From: Acidobacteriota bacterium
GTDB taxonomy: Bacteria > Acidobacteriota > Terriglobia > Acidiferrales > UBA7541
Length of the DNA: 60,230 bases
Direction of reading: 5' to 3'
NCBI GenBank assembly: GCA_003225295.1
Contig: QHYZ01000092.1
Location: 1 to 60,230, forward strand
Below the pieces are notes generated by a model, which worked only from the letters and a program-made list of their open reading frames with translations, ran no database searches and had not been told where the DNA came from. The position numbers and the translations under genes are program-made. Below are positions 9,634 to 17,646 of this stretch, piece after piece. Numbering within the stretch: position 1 is the stretch's first letter; the number at the start of each line of letters is the position of its first letter.

Positions 9634-10988
9634 CTTCTAGAACGCGTCTTCTCGTCGTGGACGACGAAGCCGGCATTCGTGACTCTCTCTCCTCGATTCT
9701 CGAGGACGAGGGTTACCAGGTTGAGGCGGTGGGTTCCGCCGAGGAAGCCTTGGAGCGGGCCGCTGCCGGCGATTTCGAGGTCGTGCTCCTGGACGTCTGG
9801 CTTCCGGGGATCGACGGCCTCGAAGCGCTAAGCCGCTTGCAAGCGTCTCCGCGGCCGCCCGCAATCATCATGATTTCCGGTCACGGTACAATCGAGACAG
9901 CCGTGCGGGCCACAAAACTCGGCGCCTTCGACTTCATTGAAAAGCCCCTCTCGCTTGAGAAGATCATCGTTCTGGTCCGCAACGCCATTCAGCGGCGCCG
10001 CCTCGAAGACGAGAACCAACTACTGCGAAGCGAACTGGGTTACCGCTACCAGGTTATCGGCGACAGCATTCCGATGAAAGCGCTGCGCCAGCAGATTGCC
10101 GTTACGGCGCCGACCAACGGCCGCGTGTTGATCTACGGTGAGAGCGGCACGGGCAAGGAACTCGTTGCTCGCTCGTTGCATGCCGCGAGCCTTCGCGGCA
10201 AGGGCCCTTTCGTGGAAGTCAATTGCGCGGCGATTCCTGAGGAGCTGATCGAATCCGAGCTCTTCGGGCACATTAAGGGCAGCTTTACCGGCGCGACGGA
10301 AGATAAGGTCGGCAAGTTTCAAAAGGCTGACGGCGGGACGCTTTTCCTCGATGAAATCGGGGACATGAGCCTGCGCACGCAATCAAAAGTTCTGCGCGTT
10401 CTTGAGGAACAGCGCTTCGAACGCGTGGGCTCCAACGAAACCTTGAGCGTGGACGTGCGCGTCATCGCCGCAACGAACAAGCATCTCGAACAGGAAATTG
10501 CGCGCGGCGCCTTTCGACAGGATCTTTTTTATCGCCTGAACGTGATCCCCTTTTACGTTCCGGCCTTGCGCGACCGCAAAGAGGATATCCCCACGCTGGC
10601 AAGATATTTCCTAAGGGAATTCAGCTCAGCCTACGGAAAGAAAACGCGCGAGCTCAGTGACTCGGCCATGGAAATCCTCATCCGCTATCCCTGGCCAGGA
10701 AATGTTCGAGAACTGCGAAACCTCGTCGAACGGCTGGTCATCGTGTGCCCCCAGGAACGCATCGAGCCGCATCATCTTCCGCCCGAACTCTTCCGTGGCG
10801 CCGCAGAAAGCCCCCACCATCCTTACTCCACGCTGCATGAAGCCCGCAGCGCCTATGAGCGGGAATTCATCCTGCGGAAACTGCAGGAGCACCGCTGGAA
10901 CATGACGCAAACGGCCACCGCCCTGGGGTTGGAACGCAGCCACCTCTACCGCAAAATGAAGTCCCTGGGAATCGCTGCCCCGGACTAG
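9630..10988 (+). CDS. NtrX-like sigma-54-dependent response regulator
   Basis: This 452-residue NtrC-family activator is encoded in a 4-base overlap with the NtrY-like kinase. The receiver domain has the acidic pair VVDDE and phospho-acceptor Asp55 in VVLLDVWLPG. The AAA+ domain has Walker A GESGTGKE, Walker B TLFLDEIGDM and an arginine-finger region. The sigma-54 contact loop reads GSFTGA instead of the usual GAFTGA (about residues 215-220). A Fis-type helix-turn-helix closes the protein (MTQTATALGLERSHLYRKM). The protein is full length, unlike the truncated PilR-like regulator at the left edge. Targets cannot be read from the sequence. Confidence 0.92.
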   Translation: MTSRTRLLVVDDEAGIRDSLSSILEDEGYQVEAVGSAEEALERAAAGDFEVVLLDVWLPGIDGLEALSRLQASPRPPAIIMISGHGTIETAVRATKLGAFDFIEKPLSLEKIIVLVRNAIQRRRLEDENQLLRSELGYRYQVIGDSIPMKALRQQIAVTAPTNGRVLIYGESGTGKELVARSLHAASLRGKGPFVEVNCAAIPEELIESELFGHIKGSFTGATEDKVGKFQKADGGTLFLDEIGDMSLRTQSKVLRVLEEQRFERVGSNETLSVDVRVIAATNKHLEQEIARGAFRQDLFYRLNVIPFYVPALRDRKEDIPTLARYFLREFSSAYGKKTRELSDSAMEILIRYPWPGNVRELRNLVERLVIVCPQERIEPHHLPPELFRGAAESPHHPYSTLHEARSAYEREFILRKLQEHRWNMTQTATALGLERSHLYRKMKSLGIAAPD

Positions 10989-11228
10989 AACTCGTCGATC
11001 CGGTCAGGTCCACGCCCGGCCGCAGTCCATTTCTCTCTTTCCCGCGAAACGCTGAATTCGTGTAAAATTCTCCAACCGGTGTCTTCACATTTCACAACAC
11101 TGACTGGATCAGCGGTTCTCACGCGGACGCTCTTGGTCCACCGCCGCTTCACTCACTGAAAATTCTGAAACATCTTCACCGGCCGGCCAATCGCCTTACC
11201 ACGCACGTGGGAAACTGGAGGAGCCCCG

Positions 11229-11840
11229 ATGATGAGAATCGCTATTGTTTTGACGGCATTCTTGACCGTCTCGGATCTTGCCGCGCACGCGCAGAGCACC
11301 GCCGCCGCATCGGGTCGCGAATCTCACTTCGTCTCGCCATCACGGACATTTTTCCCGCATAACTGGGTCCGCGGTTATACGGATTTCTCCGTCGCGCCGT
11401 CGCACAACGAACCGGATCTTGGACGCTGCATGTTTCCCCAGCCGGCCGGTGCGGGCGGGGCGGCTTCTACGTGCACAGCTTATGCACGCTATCTCTTTAG
11501 CGGATACATTGAGTTTCAACCGCTGGGCCGGACTCTGGCGCGGCATTTCTTTCTATTCTTCGAACCGAAATTCAGCTTTGGAAGAAATATTCCCCAGCTC
11601 ACGTATACGGCATCCATGTTGCCGATTGCTTTTGATCGTTCCGTTGGAATCGCTTTCCAATTGCCGAGAAATTTCGAACTGCGCGCCACGCAACATCAGG
11701 TGGATTGGTTAGGGCGCTATGGCAATTCCCTGGGCGCGGCGGACCTTCGCACCAATGGCCCTAATGGTCTTTATGCCACCTTTGGCGTGCGCTGGTCTTT
11801 CGGAGGATACGGGCACCAGGGAGCCCCTTCAGACTATTGA
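11229..11840 (+). CDS. Exported beta-barrel-like protein of unknown function
   Basis: I do not recognise a named family. The 203-residue protein starts with a clear signal peptide (MMRIAIVLTAFLTVSDLAAHAQS, cut probably after AHA). The mature part is rich in alternating hydrophobic and aromatic stretches and in Gly, and it ends GLYATFGVRWSFGGYGH. Small outer-membrane barrels have this pattern. One Cys pair (RCMFP and STCTAY) may form a disulfide. A strong GGAGGAG ribosome site precedes the first ATG. It lies 240 bases after the NtrX-like gene and converges on era. It might be a target of the two-component pair, but nothing in the sequence proves this. Confidence 0.7.
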   Translation: MMRIAIVLTAFLTVSDLAAHAQSTAAASGRESHFVSPSRTFFPHNWVRGYTDFSVAPSHNEPDLGRCMFPQPAGAGGAASTCTAYARYLFSGYIEFQPLGRTLARHFFLFFEPKFSFGRNIPQLTYTASMLPIAFDRSVGIAFQLPRNFELRATQHQVDWLGRYGNSLGAADLRTNGPNGLYATFGVRWSFGGYGHQGAPSDY

Positions 11841-11908
11841 TGCTGCAATCTAGGAACCCTGGGCCTCTTCAAGAGGCAAACTCGCGATCCTTCCTGGACG
11901 CGTGTTTC

Positions 11909-12862
11909 TCATTCTTTGTCATCCAAGTCGCTCGTAAGTCCCTCCAATTGGTAACGCCAGTCGAGTTCACGCACCCTTAAAGGATCTTCCCGCCAATCCG
12001 GCGATACTTTCACAAAAAGTCCCAGGTAGATTTTGCTGCCGAGGATCGTCTCGAGCTCCTTGCGGGCTTCCGTTCCGATCTTCTTGAGCATCTCGCCCTT
12101 GTGCCCGATCAGTATTTTTTTCTGCGAATCGCGCTCAACGTTCATTAGCGCTTCGATGCGCAATAGCTTGGGCGTCTCTTCATACTTTTCAACCACCACC
12201 GCCAGCGCATAGGGCACCTCGTGGTACATCACCTGTATGGCCTTTTCTCGAATGATCTCCGCGGCCAGAAATCGTTCCGGCTGGTCGGTCACTTGGTCTT
12301 CCGGGAAATACGGCGCTCCCTGCGGCAATTGTTTCAGAATCTCGTCAACTAGCTCTTCACATCCAGCGCCCTCGAGCGCGGAGATGGGCAAGATGGCGGC
12401 AAATTCGAACGCCTTCCGAAATGCATCGATCAACGGCAGGAGCTTTGGCTTCGGCAAACGATCGACTTTGTTCAGCGCCAGAATCGTTTTTCCGCTAAAC
12501 CGTCTGGCCTTTTCCAGCAGCAGTTCGTCCGCGTGAGGATGCATCCGGCTGGCATCGACCATCAACAACAGCACGTCGATCCCCTCCAGCGCAGCGGCCA
12601 CCTCCTGCATCATCTGCCGTCCCAGCGCCGAATCGGCTTCATGCAGACCCGGCGTATCGATGAAAATGATCTGCCCTTGCGGTTTGGTCGCAATCCCCTG
12701 GATGCGATTGCGAGTGGTCTGCGGTTTGGAAGTAACGATTGCGATCTTCTGCCCGACCAATCGATTCACAAGCGTGGACTTCCCCGCATTTGGCCGCCCC
12801 ACGATGGCCACAAAGCCGGATCGAAAATCCTGCCTTCCCGCGCTGCTTTCCTTTGTAGCCAT
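11909..12862 (-). CDS. era: GTPase Era
   Basis: Era binds the 3' end of 16S rRNA and acts in 30S subunit maturation. The G motifs are all visible: G1 GRPNAGKST (about 22-30), G2 in KPQTTRN, G3 DTPG, G4 NKVD. A C-terminal KH domain contains the diagnostic GHKGEMLKKIG. The length of 317 residues is slightly above the usual ~300 because of a short N-terminal extension. The ATG at 12862 shares one base with the upstream peptidase stop (TGATG), so translation is coupled. It is the last gene of the operon that starts at phoH, the same company (ybeY, phoH, corC, era) seen in many bacteria. Confidence 0.97.
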   Translation of the reverse strand: MATKESSAGRQDFRSGFVAIVGRPNAGKSTLVNRLVGQKIAIVTSKPQTTRNRIQGIATKPQGQIIFIDTPGLHEADSALGRQMMQEVAAALEGIDVLLLMVDASRMHPHADELLLEKARRFSGKTILALNKVDRLPKPKLLPLIDAFRKAFEFAAILPISALEGAGCEELVDEILKQLPQGAPYFPEDQVTDQPERFLAAEIIREKAIQVMYHEVPYALAVVVEKYEETPKLLRIEALMNVERDSQKKILIGHKGEMLKKIGTEARKELETILGSKIYLGLFVKVSPDWREDPLRVRELDWRYQLEGLTSDLDDKE

Positions 12863-14652
12863 CAAGGTTTCACGATCGGCAGCTCGAGCGCACTGGGGTG
12901 TTCCGAATCGTGCATCAGCGCGACATGCGCCGTCTTGGCATCCCTCCCGGTCTCCGCCGCAACCGTACCGCCGCTGTTGTAATTCTTTTCGGCGCCCGTC
13001 GAATTGATGCTGCGCACCACCAGCCGCAGCCGGCTGCCCTTTCCCACTCGCCGCGCGAAGAAAGTGAAATTGTCGAACACGTATTTTTCAATCTTTCCGA
13101 CCGCCACCGGCTTGGCTTGGCGAAGTGATTCGCGGTACCTCGCTCGCATCGATGCGCTGGTGAGCTCGACCGATTCTCCGTCGGGCAAAATCTCGTAGAG
13201 ATCCGTTTCCAGATCGGTATCCGGAACGTCCATCTTGAGCCATGCCGTCAGCTTCGGGAATCCAGCGATCTCCATAGCCCCCTCGAAGGGCTCGGCGTGG
13301 TACACCACTCCCTCGCCAAACAGATTGAGCACCGCCCGCTCGGACGTCAGTGAGTTGGCTTGGTCTTCGGGCTCCGCACTGCCGGCCCTGGTATCCAGCG
13401 GGTCGTAAGTCCACGAATCCATCACCGCTGATGCGCCAGGCCTCCCCTCCGCCAGTACCCCTGATCGAAACACGTCAGCGGCGTCCACATGCGAACCGAG
13501 ATACAGCGTCCTTGTTGCGTTCGAGACACTCTCGAGATTGTCCGCGTACTTCCATTCCTCCGCTCCCATCATGTAATAGGCGACGCGTTTCTTCAGAAAT
13601 TCTGGCTTGGCGCCGCCCTTCATCACCCAGTCGTACCATTCCGCGTGCAACTTGTTCAGATCTAGGACGCTCGCTTGGCCGAATTTCAGTCCCCCTACTT
13701 CCGCTTTCGGCGTGCGCGTTCCCGCGTGATCCCACGGCCCGATAATCAGGTAGTGATTCGCCTTTGCTTCCGCCGTCCCGTACTGCATGTGCCGCTTGTA
13801 AAACGTGAAGGCCCCCGGCTGATCTCCGTCGTAGTGTCCAGTAATCGTCAGGATCGGCAAACTCATTCTCTTGTACTGCTCCGCATTCGGCACCATCGCG
13901 TCGTAGTAAGCGTCGGGACTCGGATGCATCAGCCATTTCTGAAACACCGTCGAAGGGTTCCCCACCAGCTTGTCGTAATCCTGAAACGCCGAGTGCGTCA
14001 TGTACATCTCGCGTGACTTCGCCGACCAGAACCCACTGTCCCCAAATAGCTTGCCGTTGCCCGTTACCCCGCTGGTAAAAGTCAGCCATTGCATGTCGTA
14101 CGGTCCAAAAATGTTGTATTGGAACGGAAAGTCCACACCGGGATGCGCCGCTGCCGCCGGAACGATGGTCACCAGGTGCGGGGGAAATTCCTTCAAGACC
14201 GTCCACTGGTCGAATCCCGCGTACGAGCCGCCCCACATCGACACTTTGCCATTGCAATACGGTTGTTTGGCAAGCCATTCCACGACGTCGTATCCATCCT
14301 GACCCTCATTTACAAACGGCTCGAATTCTCCGCCGGAATTTCCGCGTCCCCGCACGTCCACCAGCGCGTATACGTACCCGTGCTTCGCAAAATACATCGC
14401 GCGGTCCGTGTATGAATCTCCGATGTACGGCGTAAACGTAAAGACGACCGGCAGCGGCTCTTTCTGACCGTGCGGCGTGAACACCGTCGCGTTCAGCTTC
14501 ACGCCGTCTCGCGCCGGAATCTTCACCGCCCATTGCATGTCGATGGTTGGCTCTCCGGCTTGCTGCCCCCTCGCCAGGGCCGTTCCCAACAGGAAGGGCA
14601 GCGCCCATCCGACTGCGGCCATACAAACCATCCTCAACGCCACACCGAGCAT
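12862..14652 (-). CDS. Secreted S15/CocE-NonD family hydrolase
   Basis: This is an alpha/beta hydrolase of the X-Pro dipeptidyl-peptidase/CocE family, which cleaves Xaa-Pro peptides or esters. After a signal peptide (VGWALPFLLGTALARGQQ) comes the S15 catalytic domain. The nucleophile is in MWGGSYAG (Ser near 143), the acid is probably in HYDGDQPGA and the His is in GPWDHAGT. The C-terminal half is the jelly-roll domain of the family (LKMDVPDTDLETDLYEI, then RLRLVVRSINS). The ATG at 14652 has a GGGGG ribosome site; a GTG at 14667 would add five residues. The substrate is unknown. It sits between the CorC-like gene and era, an unusual passenger in a ribosome-maturation operon. Confidence 0.88.
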   Translation of the reverse strand: MLGVALRMVCMAAVGWALPFLLGTALARGQQAGEPTIDMQWAVKIPARDGVKLNATVFTPHGQKEPLPVVFTFTPYIGDSYTDRAMYFAKHGYVYALVDVRGRGNSGGEFEPFVNEGQDGYDVVEWLAKQPYCNGKVSMWGGSYAGFDQWTVLKEFPPHLVTIVPAAAAHPGVDFPFQYNIFGPYDMQWLTFTSGVTGNGKLFGDSGFWSAKSREMYMTHSAFQDYDKLVGNPSTVFQKWLMHPSPDAYYDAMVPNAEQYKRMSLPILTITGHYDGDQPGAFTFYKRHMQYGTAEAKANHYLIIGPWDHAGTRTPKAEVGGLKFGQASVLDLNKLHAEWYDWVMKGGAKPEFLKKRVAYYMMGAEEWKYADNLESVSNATRTLYLGSHVDAADVFRSGVLAEGRPGASAVMDSWTYDPLDTRAGSAEPEDQANSLTSERAVLNLFGEGVVYHAEPFEGAMEIAGFPKLTAWLKMDVPDTDLETDLYEILPDGESVELTSASMRARYRESLRQAKPVAVGKIEKYVFDNFTFFARRVGKGSRLRLVVRSINSTGAEKNYNSGGTVAAETGRDAKTAHVALMHDSEHPSALELPIVKP

Positions 14653-14719
14653 CTCTACCCCCAGCACTTCGATTGCTTGCCTTTCCCTTCTCGTCCTTGA
14701 CTGGAGAGTCCTCTATGTT

Positions 14720-16006
14720 CTACGGCTTCGCGAGCACGGCCTTCATCTGCCTGCGAATTCGCACGCGCAACACTTTTCTCTGGTTTGCTTCCAGGACTTC
14801 GAAGCGATGTTCCGCCAGATCGATCTTGTCACCTGGCGCGGGTACCTTGCCGGAAACATGGCTCAGCAAACCTGCCAGAGTGGTTACCGCCTCATCCGTC
14901 TTGTCCCCGAACTTCACGCCAAGCAATTCCTCCACTTCGCCGATTGGCATGCTGCCGCGCATCACCAGTCCGCCATCCGGTTCGCGTACGACATCCGGCG
15001 CCGGGGGCTTTCCCGCGTTTCCGCTTTGGCCCACGATCTCTTCCACCAGGTCTTCCACGGTGGCGATGCCGGCTACGGTTCCATGCTCGTCGATAACCAC
15101 TGCCAGCGGCTGCCCCTTCTGGCGCATTTCGCGCAGCAACTCCGAGCCAATCTTCGTTTCCGGTATAAAGAGAACGGGCTTGACCAGTTCACGCACCTTG
15201 CGCTTCAGCAAATCTTGGTCCGCGATTTGCAAAAGGTCCTGCGAGTATACGACGCCGAAAATATCGTCGAGCGTTTTCTCATACACGGGAATCTTATTCA
15301 ATTTCGTCTCAACAACTTTTGCGTGCAGATCTTCGAGCGTGGCGTCTGCCGGCATGGCCACGATATCGGGCCGCGGCGTCATGACTTCGCGCACCCGTTT
15401 GTCGCTGAATTCGACGACTTGCTCGATCAAGTCCGCCTGTTCCGGCTCAATGATGCCTTCTTCTTCCGCGGCCTCCACCAACGCTTCGATTCCCTCTTCG
15501 GTGCGCTGCTCGTCGGTCTTTTCGACGTCGTGCTCCGAAATTCGCGCGAGCGATTCCGCGCCTTCCAGGAATACGCGCACCGGCCAGACGAACCACATCG
15601 CCCCGCGAATCAACGGCAGGAGTGGAAGCAGCCAGCGACCGGTGGTGCGGTACAACAGCATGTCCGGAATAAAGTGCATCGCGATGACCACTTCCAGCAC
15701 AAGAAAGACGCAGAACTCAACAAAGGACTCCCAGGTGCCCGGCACGAAGTACACCACCCCTCGGGTCGTCTCCAGCACCAGAAACGCGAGCCAGAAATGC
15801 CCGAGGATTCGGAATGTCCGCCCGCCGCTGCGGCGATTGATCTTCAGCTTTGGCTCGATCTCCGCTTCGAAGATTTCCAGATGCATATGGATGCGGCCCG
15901 TAGTCATGCGGCCCAGTTCGCGATAAATAAGTGTCAGGTAGGAGAAAATGGGCAAGGTAAAAGCTACAAGCACGACGCTGAATGCGTAAAGCCAGCCTAA
16001 ATTCAT
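14720..16006 (-). CDS. CorC/HlyC-like membrane protein with paired CBS domains
   Basis: The protein has 428 residues. The N-terminal part has about three hydrophobic helices (residues 1-25, 70-110, 120-160) but lacks a convincing full DUF21 transmembrane domain. A CBS pair follows, starting at VREVMTPRPDIVAMP (about 205) and extending through VIDEHGTVAGIATVEDLVEEIVG (about 310-335). A C-terminal CorC_HlyC transporter-associated domain (MRGSMPIGEVEELLG onward) is present. The family is linked to Mg2+/Co2+ homeostasis and binds adenosine nucleotides through the CBS domains. Its start overlaps the ybeY stop by four bases (ATGA). The ybeY-corC pairing is common in bacteria. Confidence 0.88.
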   Translation of the reverse strand: MNLGWLYAFSVVLVAFTLPIFSYLTLIYRELGRMTTGRIHMHLEIFEAEIEPKLKINRRSGGRTFRILGHFWLAFLVLETTRGVVYFVPGTWESFVEFCVFLVLEVVIAMHFIPDMLLYRTTGRWLLPLLPLIRGAMWFVWPVRVFLEGAESLARISEHDVEKTDEQRTEEGIEALVEAAEEEGIIEPEQADLIEQVVEFSDKRVREVMTPRPDIVAMPADATLEDLHAKVVETKLNKIPVYEKTLDDIFGVVYSQDLLQIADQDLLKRKVRELVKPVLFIPETKIGSELLREMRQKGQPLAVVIDEHGTVAGIATVEDLVEEIVGQSGNAGKPPAPDVVREPDGGLVMRGSMPIGEVEELLGVKFGDKTDEAVTTLAGLLSHVSGKVPAPGDKIDLAEHRFEVLEANQRKVLRVRIRRQMKAVLAKP

Positions 16007-16455
16007 GACCTGAGCCCGAGCCGTTTTCGCAGCTTCCGCTCGATGCGGTTCATTTCGCCGCGATCGGCTTCGTGGTCGTAACCCAGCAGATGCAAAACGC
16101 CGTGAAGAATCAGCACTCGAAGCTCACTCGAAAGCTTCCGCCCGTGTCTCTTGGCGTGGCGCCGTGCCGTCGCGGGGGAGATGGCAATATCGCCCAGGTA
16201 TTCACCGGCTCGGACCGTCTTTGGGCCCCGTCCCAGCCGGACCGCTTTTCGCCGCACTACCATGGGGAAGGAAAGCACGTCGGTAGGACCCTTCTTCTTG
16301 CGAAACGTCTTGTTCATCCGCGCGATCTCTGCATCGCTCACCAGGCAAACCGCTAGGCCCGTTTCTTCCAGCCCCAGTTCGTTTTTCACGTGGCGCAGAA
16401 ACGATTCGAGGGGACGCCGCACCAGGCGCACCGCCCGCTGGCGGTTCAGAATCAT
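16003..16455 (-). CDS. ybeY: Endoribonuclease YbeY
   Basis: YbeY is a zinc-dependent endoribonuclease for 16S rRNA 3'-end maturation and 70S quality control. The zinc-binding signature HGVLHLLGYDHEAD is present near the C-terminus, and the upstream family motif GPTDVLSFP is intact. The 150-residue length is typical. The gene starts five bases after the phoH stop and overlaps the next gene by four, so it is embedded in the operon. A YbeY-Era pairing in one operon fits their shared role in 16S processing. Confidence 0.96.
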   Translation of the reverse strand: MILNRQRAVRLVRRPLESFLRHVKNELGLEETGLAVCLVSDAEIARMNKTFRKKKGPTDVLSFPMVVRRKAVRLGRGPKTVRAGEYLGDIAISPATARRHAKRHGRKLSSELRVLILHGVLHLLGYDHEADRGEMNRIERKLRKRLGLRS

Positions 16456-16460
16456 CCTTG

Positions 16461-17489
16461 TTACGTTTCTTTTTCTCGTTCTTTACCGGATTCTCTCGTG
16501 GGCGTTCCCGCTTTGCCATTGACAGTGTTCCCACCCCGCTGCGGGTGAGCTACATCATACTCTTCATAGGCGCGGATGATCTGCTGCACCAGGTTGTGCC
16601 GCACCACGTCCTTCTCCCCGAACTGCACCACACCGATCCCGTCGATCTTCCCGCAAACTTCCAACGCTTCGACCAAGCCGGACTTCTTCCCCTGCGGCAG
16701 GTCGATCTGCGTCACGTCGCCGGTGATCACCGCTTTGGAGTTGAAGCCCAGCCTGGTGAGGAACATCTTCATCTGCTCGCTGGTGGTGTTCTGCGCTTCG
16801 TCGAGGATGACGAATGAATCATTCAGCGTGCGGCCCCGCATGAACGCCAGTGGCGCAACTTCGATGATTCCCTTTTCCAGGAAGCGCTCCAACTTGTCCG
16901 CATCCAGCATGTCGTACAGCGCGTCGTATAGTGGCCGCATGTACGGATCGATCTTCTGTTGCAGTGTCCCGGGCAGAAAGCCGAGTCGTTCTCCCGCTTC
17001 CACTGCGGGTCGCGCCAGGATGATGCGGTTCACTTGCTTCGTAAGCAGCGCGCTCACCGCCATGGCCACGGCAATGTAGGTTTTTCCCGTGCCGCCCGGC
17101 CCGATCCCGAACATCATGTCGTGCTTCTCGATTTCTTCCATATAGCGCCGCTGGCTGGCGTTTTTCGGTGTAACTTGTTTCTTCCCGAACGAGCGAGTCC
17201 GACTGTGCTCAAACATCCCGCGCGGCGATTCGTGCGGTTCTTCCGTCGCCACGCGCATCAGCGATTTCACTTCCGCGGCGGAAAGCGTCCGCCCATGCCG
17301 GGTGAGATGGTTGTACTCCTCCACAATCTTCACGGCCTGGTCGACACTGTCCTGCTCACCCTCAATGGTCAGCCGCGTGTCGTGCAGATGCGTGCGCACG
17401 CGCAGCGAATCCTCGAGCACGCGCACATTTTCATCCAGCGTGCCAAAGAACGGTTCGATTTGTCCGGAAATGTGAACGGTACGCCGCAT
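16461..17489 (-). CDS. phoH: PhoH-like ATPase
   Basis: This is a PhoH-family NTPase of the type encoded next to ybeY (YbeZ), thought to assist RNA processing. Walker A is in GIGPGGTGKTYIAVA (about residues 140-150), Walker B in FVILDEAQN and sensor residues in ITGDVTQIDLP. The first ~110 residues carry the KH-like N-terminal region (VRVLEDSLRVRTHLHDTRLTIEG). The C-terminal ~25 residues are charged and probably disordered. The ATG at 17489 matches the expected N-terminus but has no good ribosome site. A perfect AGGAGG lies at 17538-17543, so translation may start upstream at a non-standard codon. This is the first gene of the five-gene operon. Confidence 0.94.
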   Translation of the reverse strand: MRRTVHISGQIEPFFGTLDENVRVLEDSLRVRTHLHDTRLTIEGEQDSVDQAVKIVEEYNHLTRHGRTLSAAEVKSLMRVATEEPHESPRGMFEHSRTRSFGKKQVTPKNASQRRYMEEIEKHDMMFGIGPGGTGKTYIAVAMAVSALLTKQVNRIILARPAVEAGERLGFLPGTLQQKIDPYMRPLYDALYDMLDADKLERFLEKGIIEVAPLAFMRGRTLNDSFVILDEAQNTTSEQMKMFLTRLGFNSKAVITGDVTQIDLPQGKKSGLVEALEVCGKIDGIGVVQFGEKDVVRHNLVQQIIRAYEEYDVAHPQRGGNTVNGKAGTPTRESGKEREKET

Positions 17490-17537
17490 CCAATTGGAAA
17501 GTTTTCCTGTTACCGGAACCGGGTGGCCGATGGGATT

Positions 17538-17543
17538 CCTCCT
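17538..17543 (-). promoter_or_regulatory. Strong ribosome site without a standard start codon, upstream of phoH
   Basis: A perfect AGGAGG on the minus strand (17543-17538) is followed six bases later by ATC, which is in frame with phoH fourteen codons before its ATG. No ATG, GTG or TTG lies in that frame between them. Confidence 0.4.
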
Positions 17544-17563
17544 GCAGGGGAGAAACTCATTAC

Positions 17564-17592
17564 ACCCTACCCGACCCCCGCGTCAGGGTCAA
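17564..17592 (-). promoter_or_regulatory. Sigma-70 promoter of the phoH-ybeY-corC-S15-era operon
   Basis: On the minus strand TTGACC (17592-17587) is separated by exactly 17 bases from TAGGGT (17569-17564). The predicted start is near 17557, giving a leader of about 68 bases that contains AGGAGG at 17543-17538. The -35 matches well; the -10 keeps only the essential TA and final T. Confidence 0.6.
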
Positions 17593-17646
17593 GTTGCGGA
17601 ATCTTGACGCGAAACCACATGCTCCAGAGAGGTCATAAGCGCTCCA

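Noticed and set aside
11131-11150. Possible sigma-54 site TTGGTCCACCGCCGC before the barrel-like gene
   Set aside because: GG-GC spacing is one base short and the CAC block is absent.
11863-11877. Hairpin GCCTC-TTCAA-GAGGC between the convergent barrel-like gene and era
   Set aside because: Stem of five pairs and no T-tract, too weak to call a terminator.
14477-16000. Long plus-strand frame of 507 codons opposite the CorC-like and ybeY region
   Set aside because: It lies antisense to a gene with clear CBS motifs, has no family sequence of its own and reflects high-GC codon bias.
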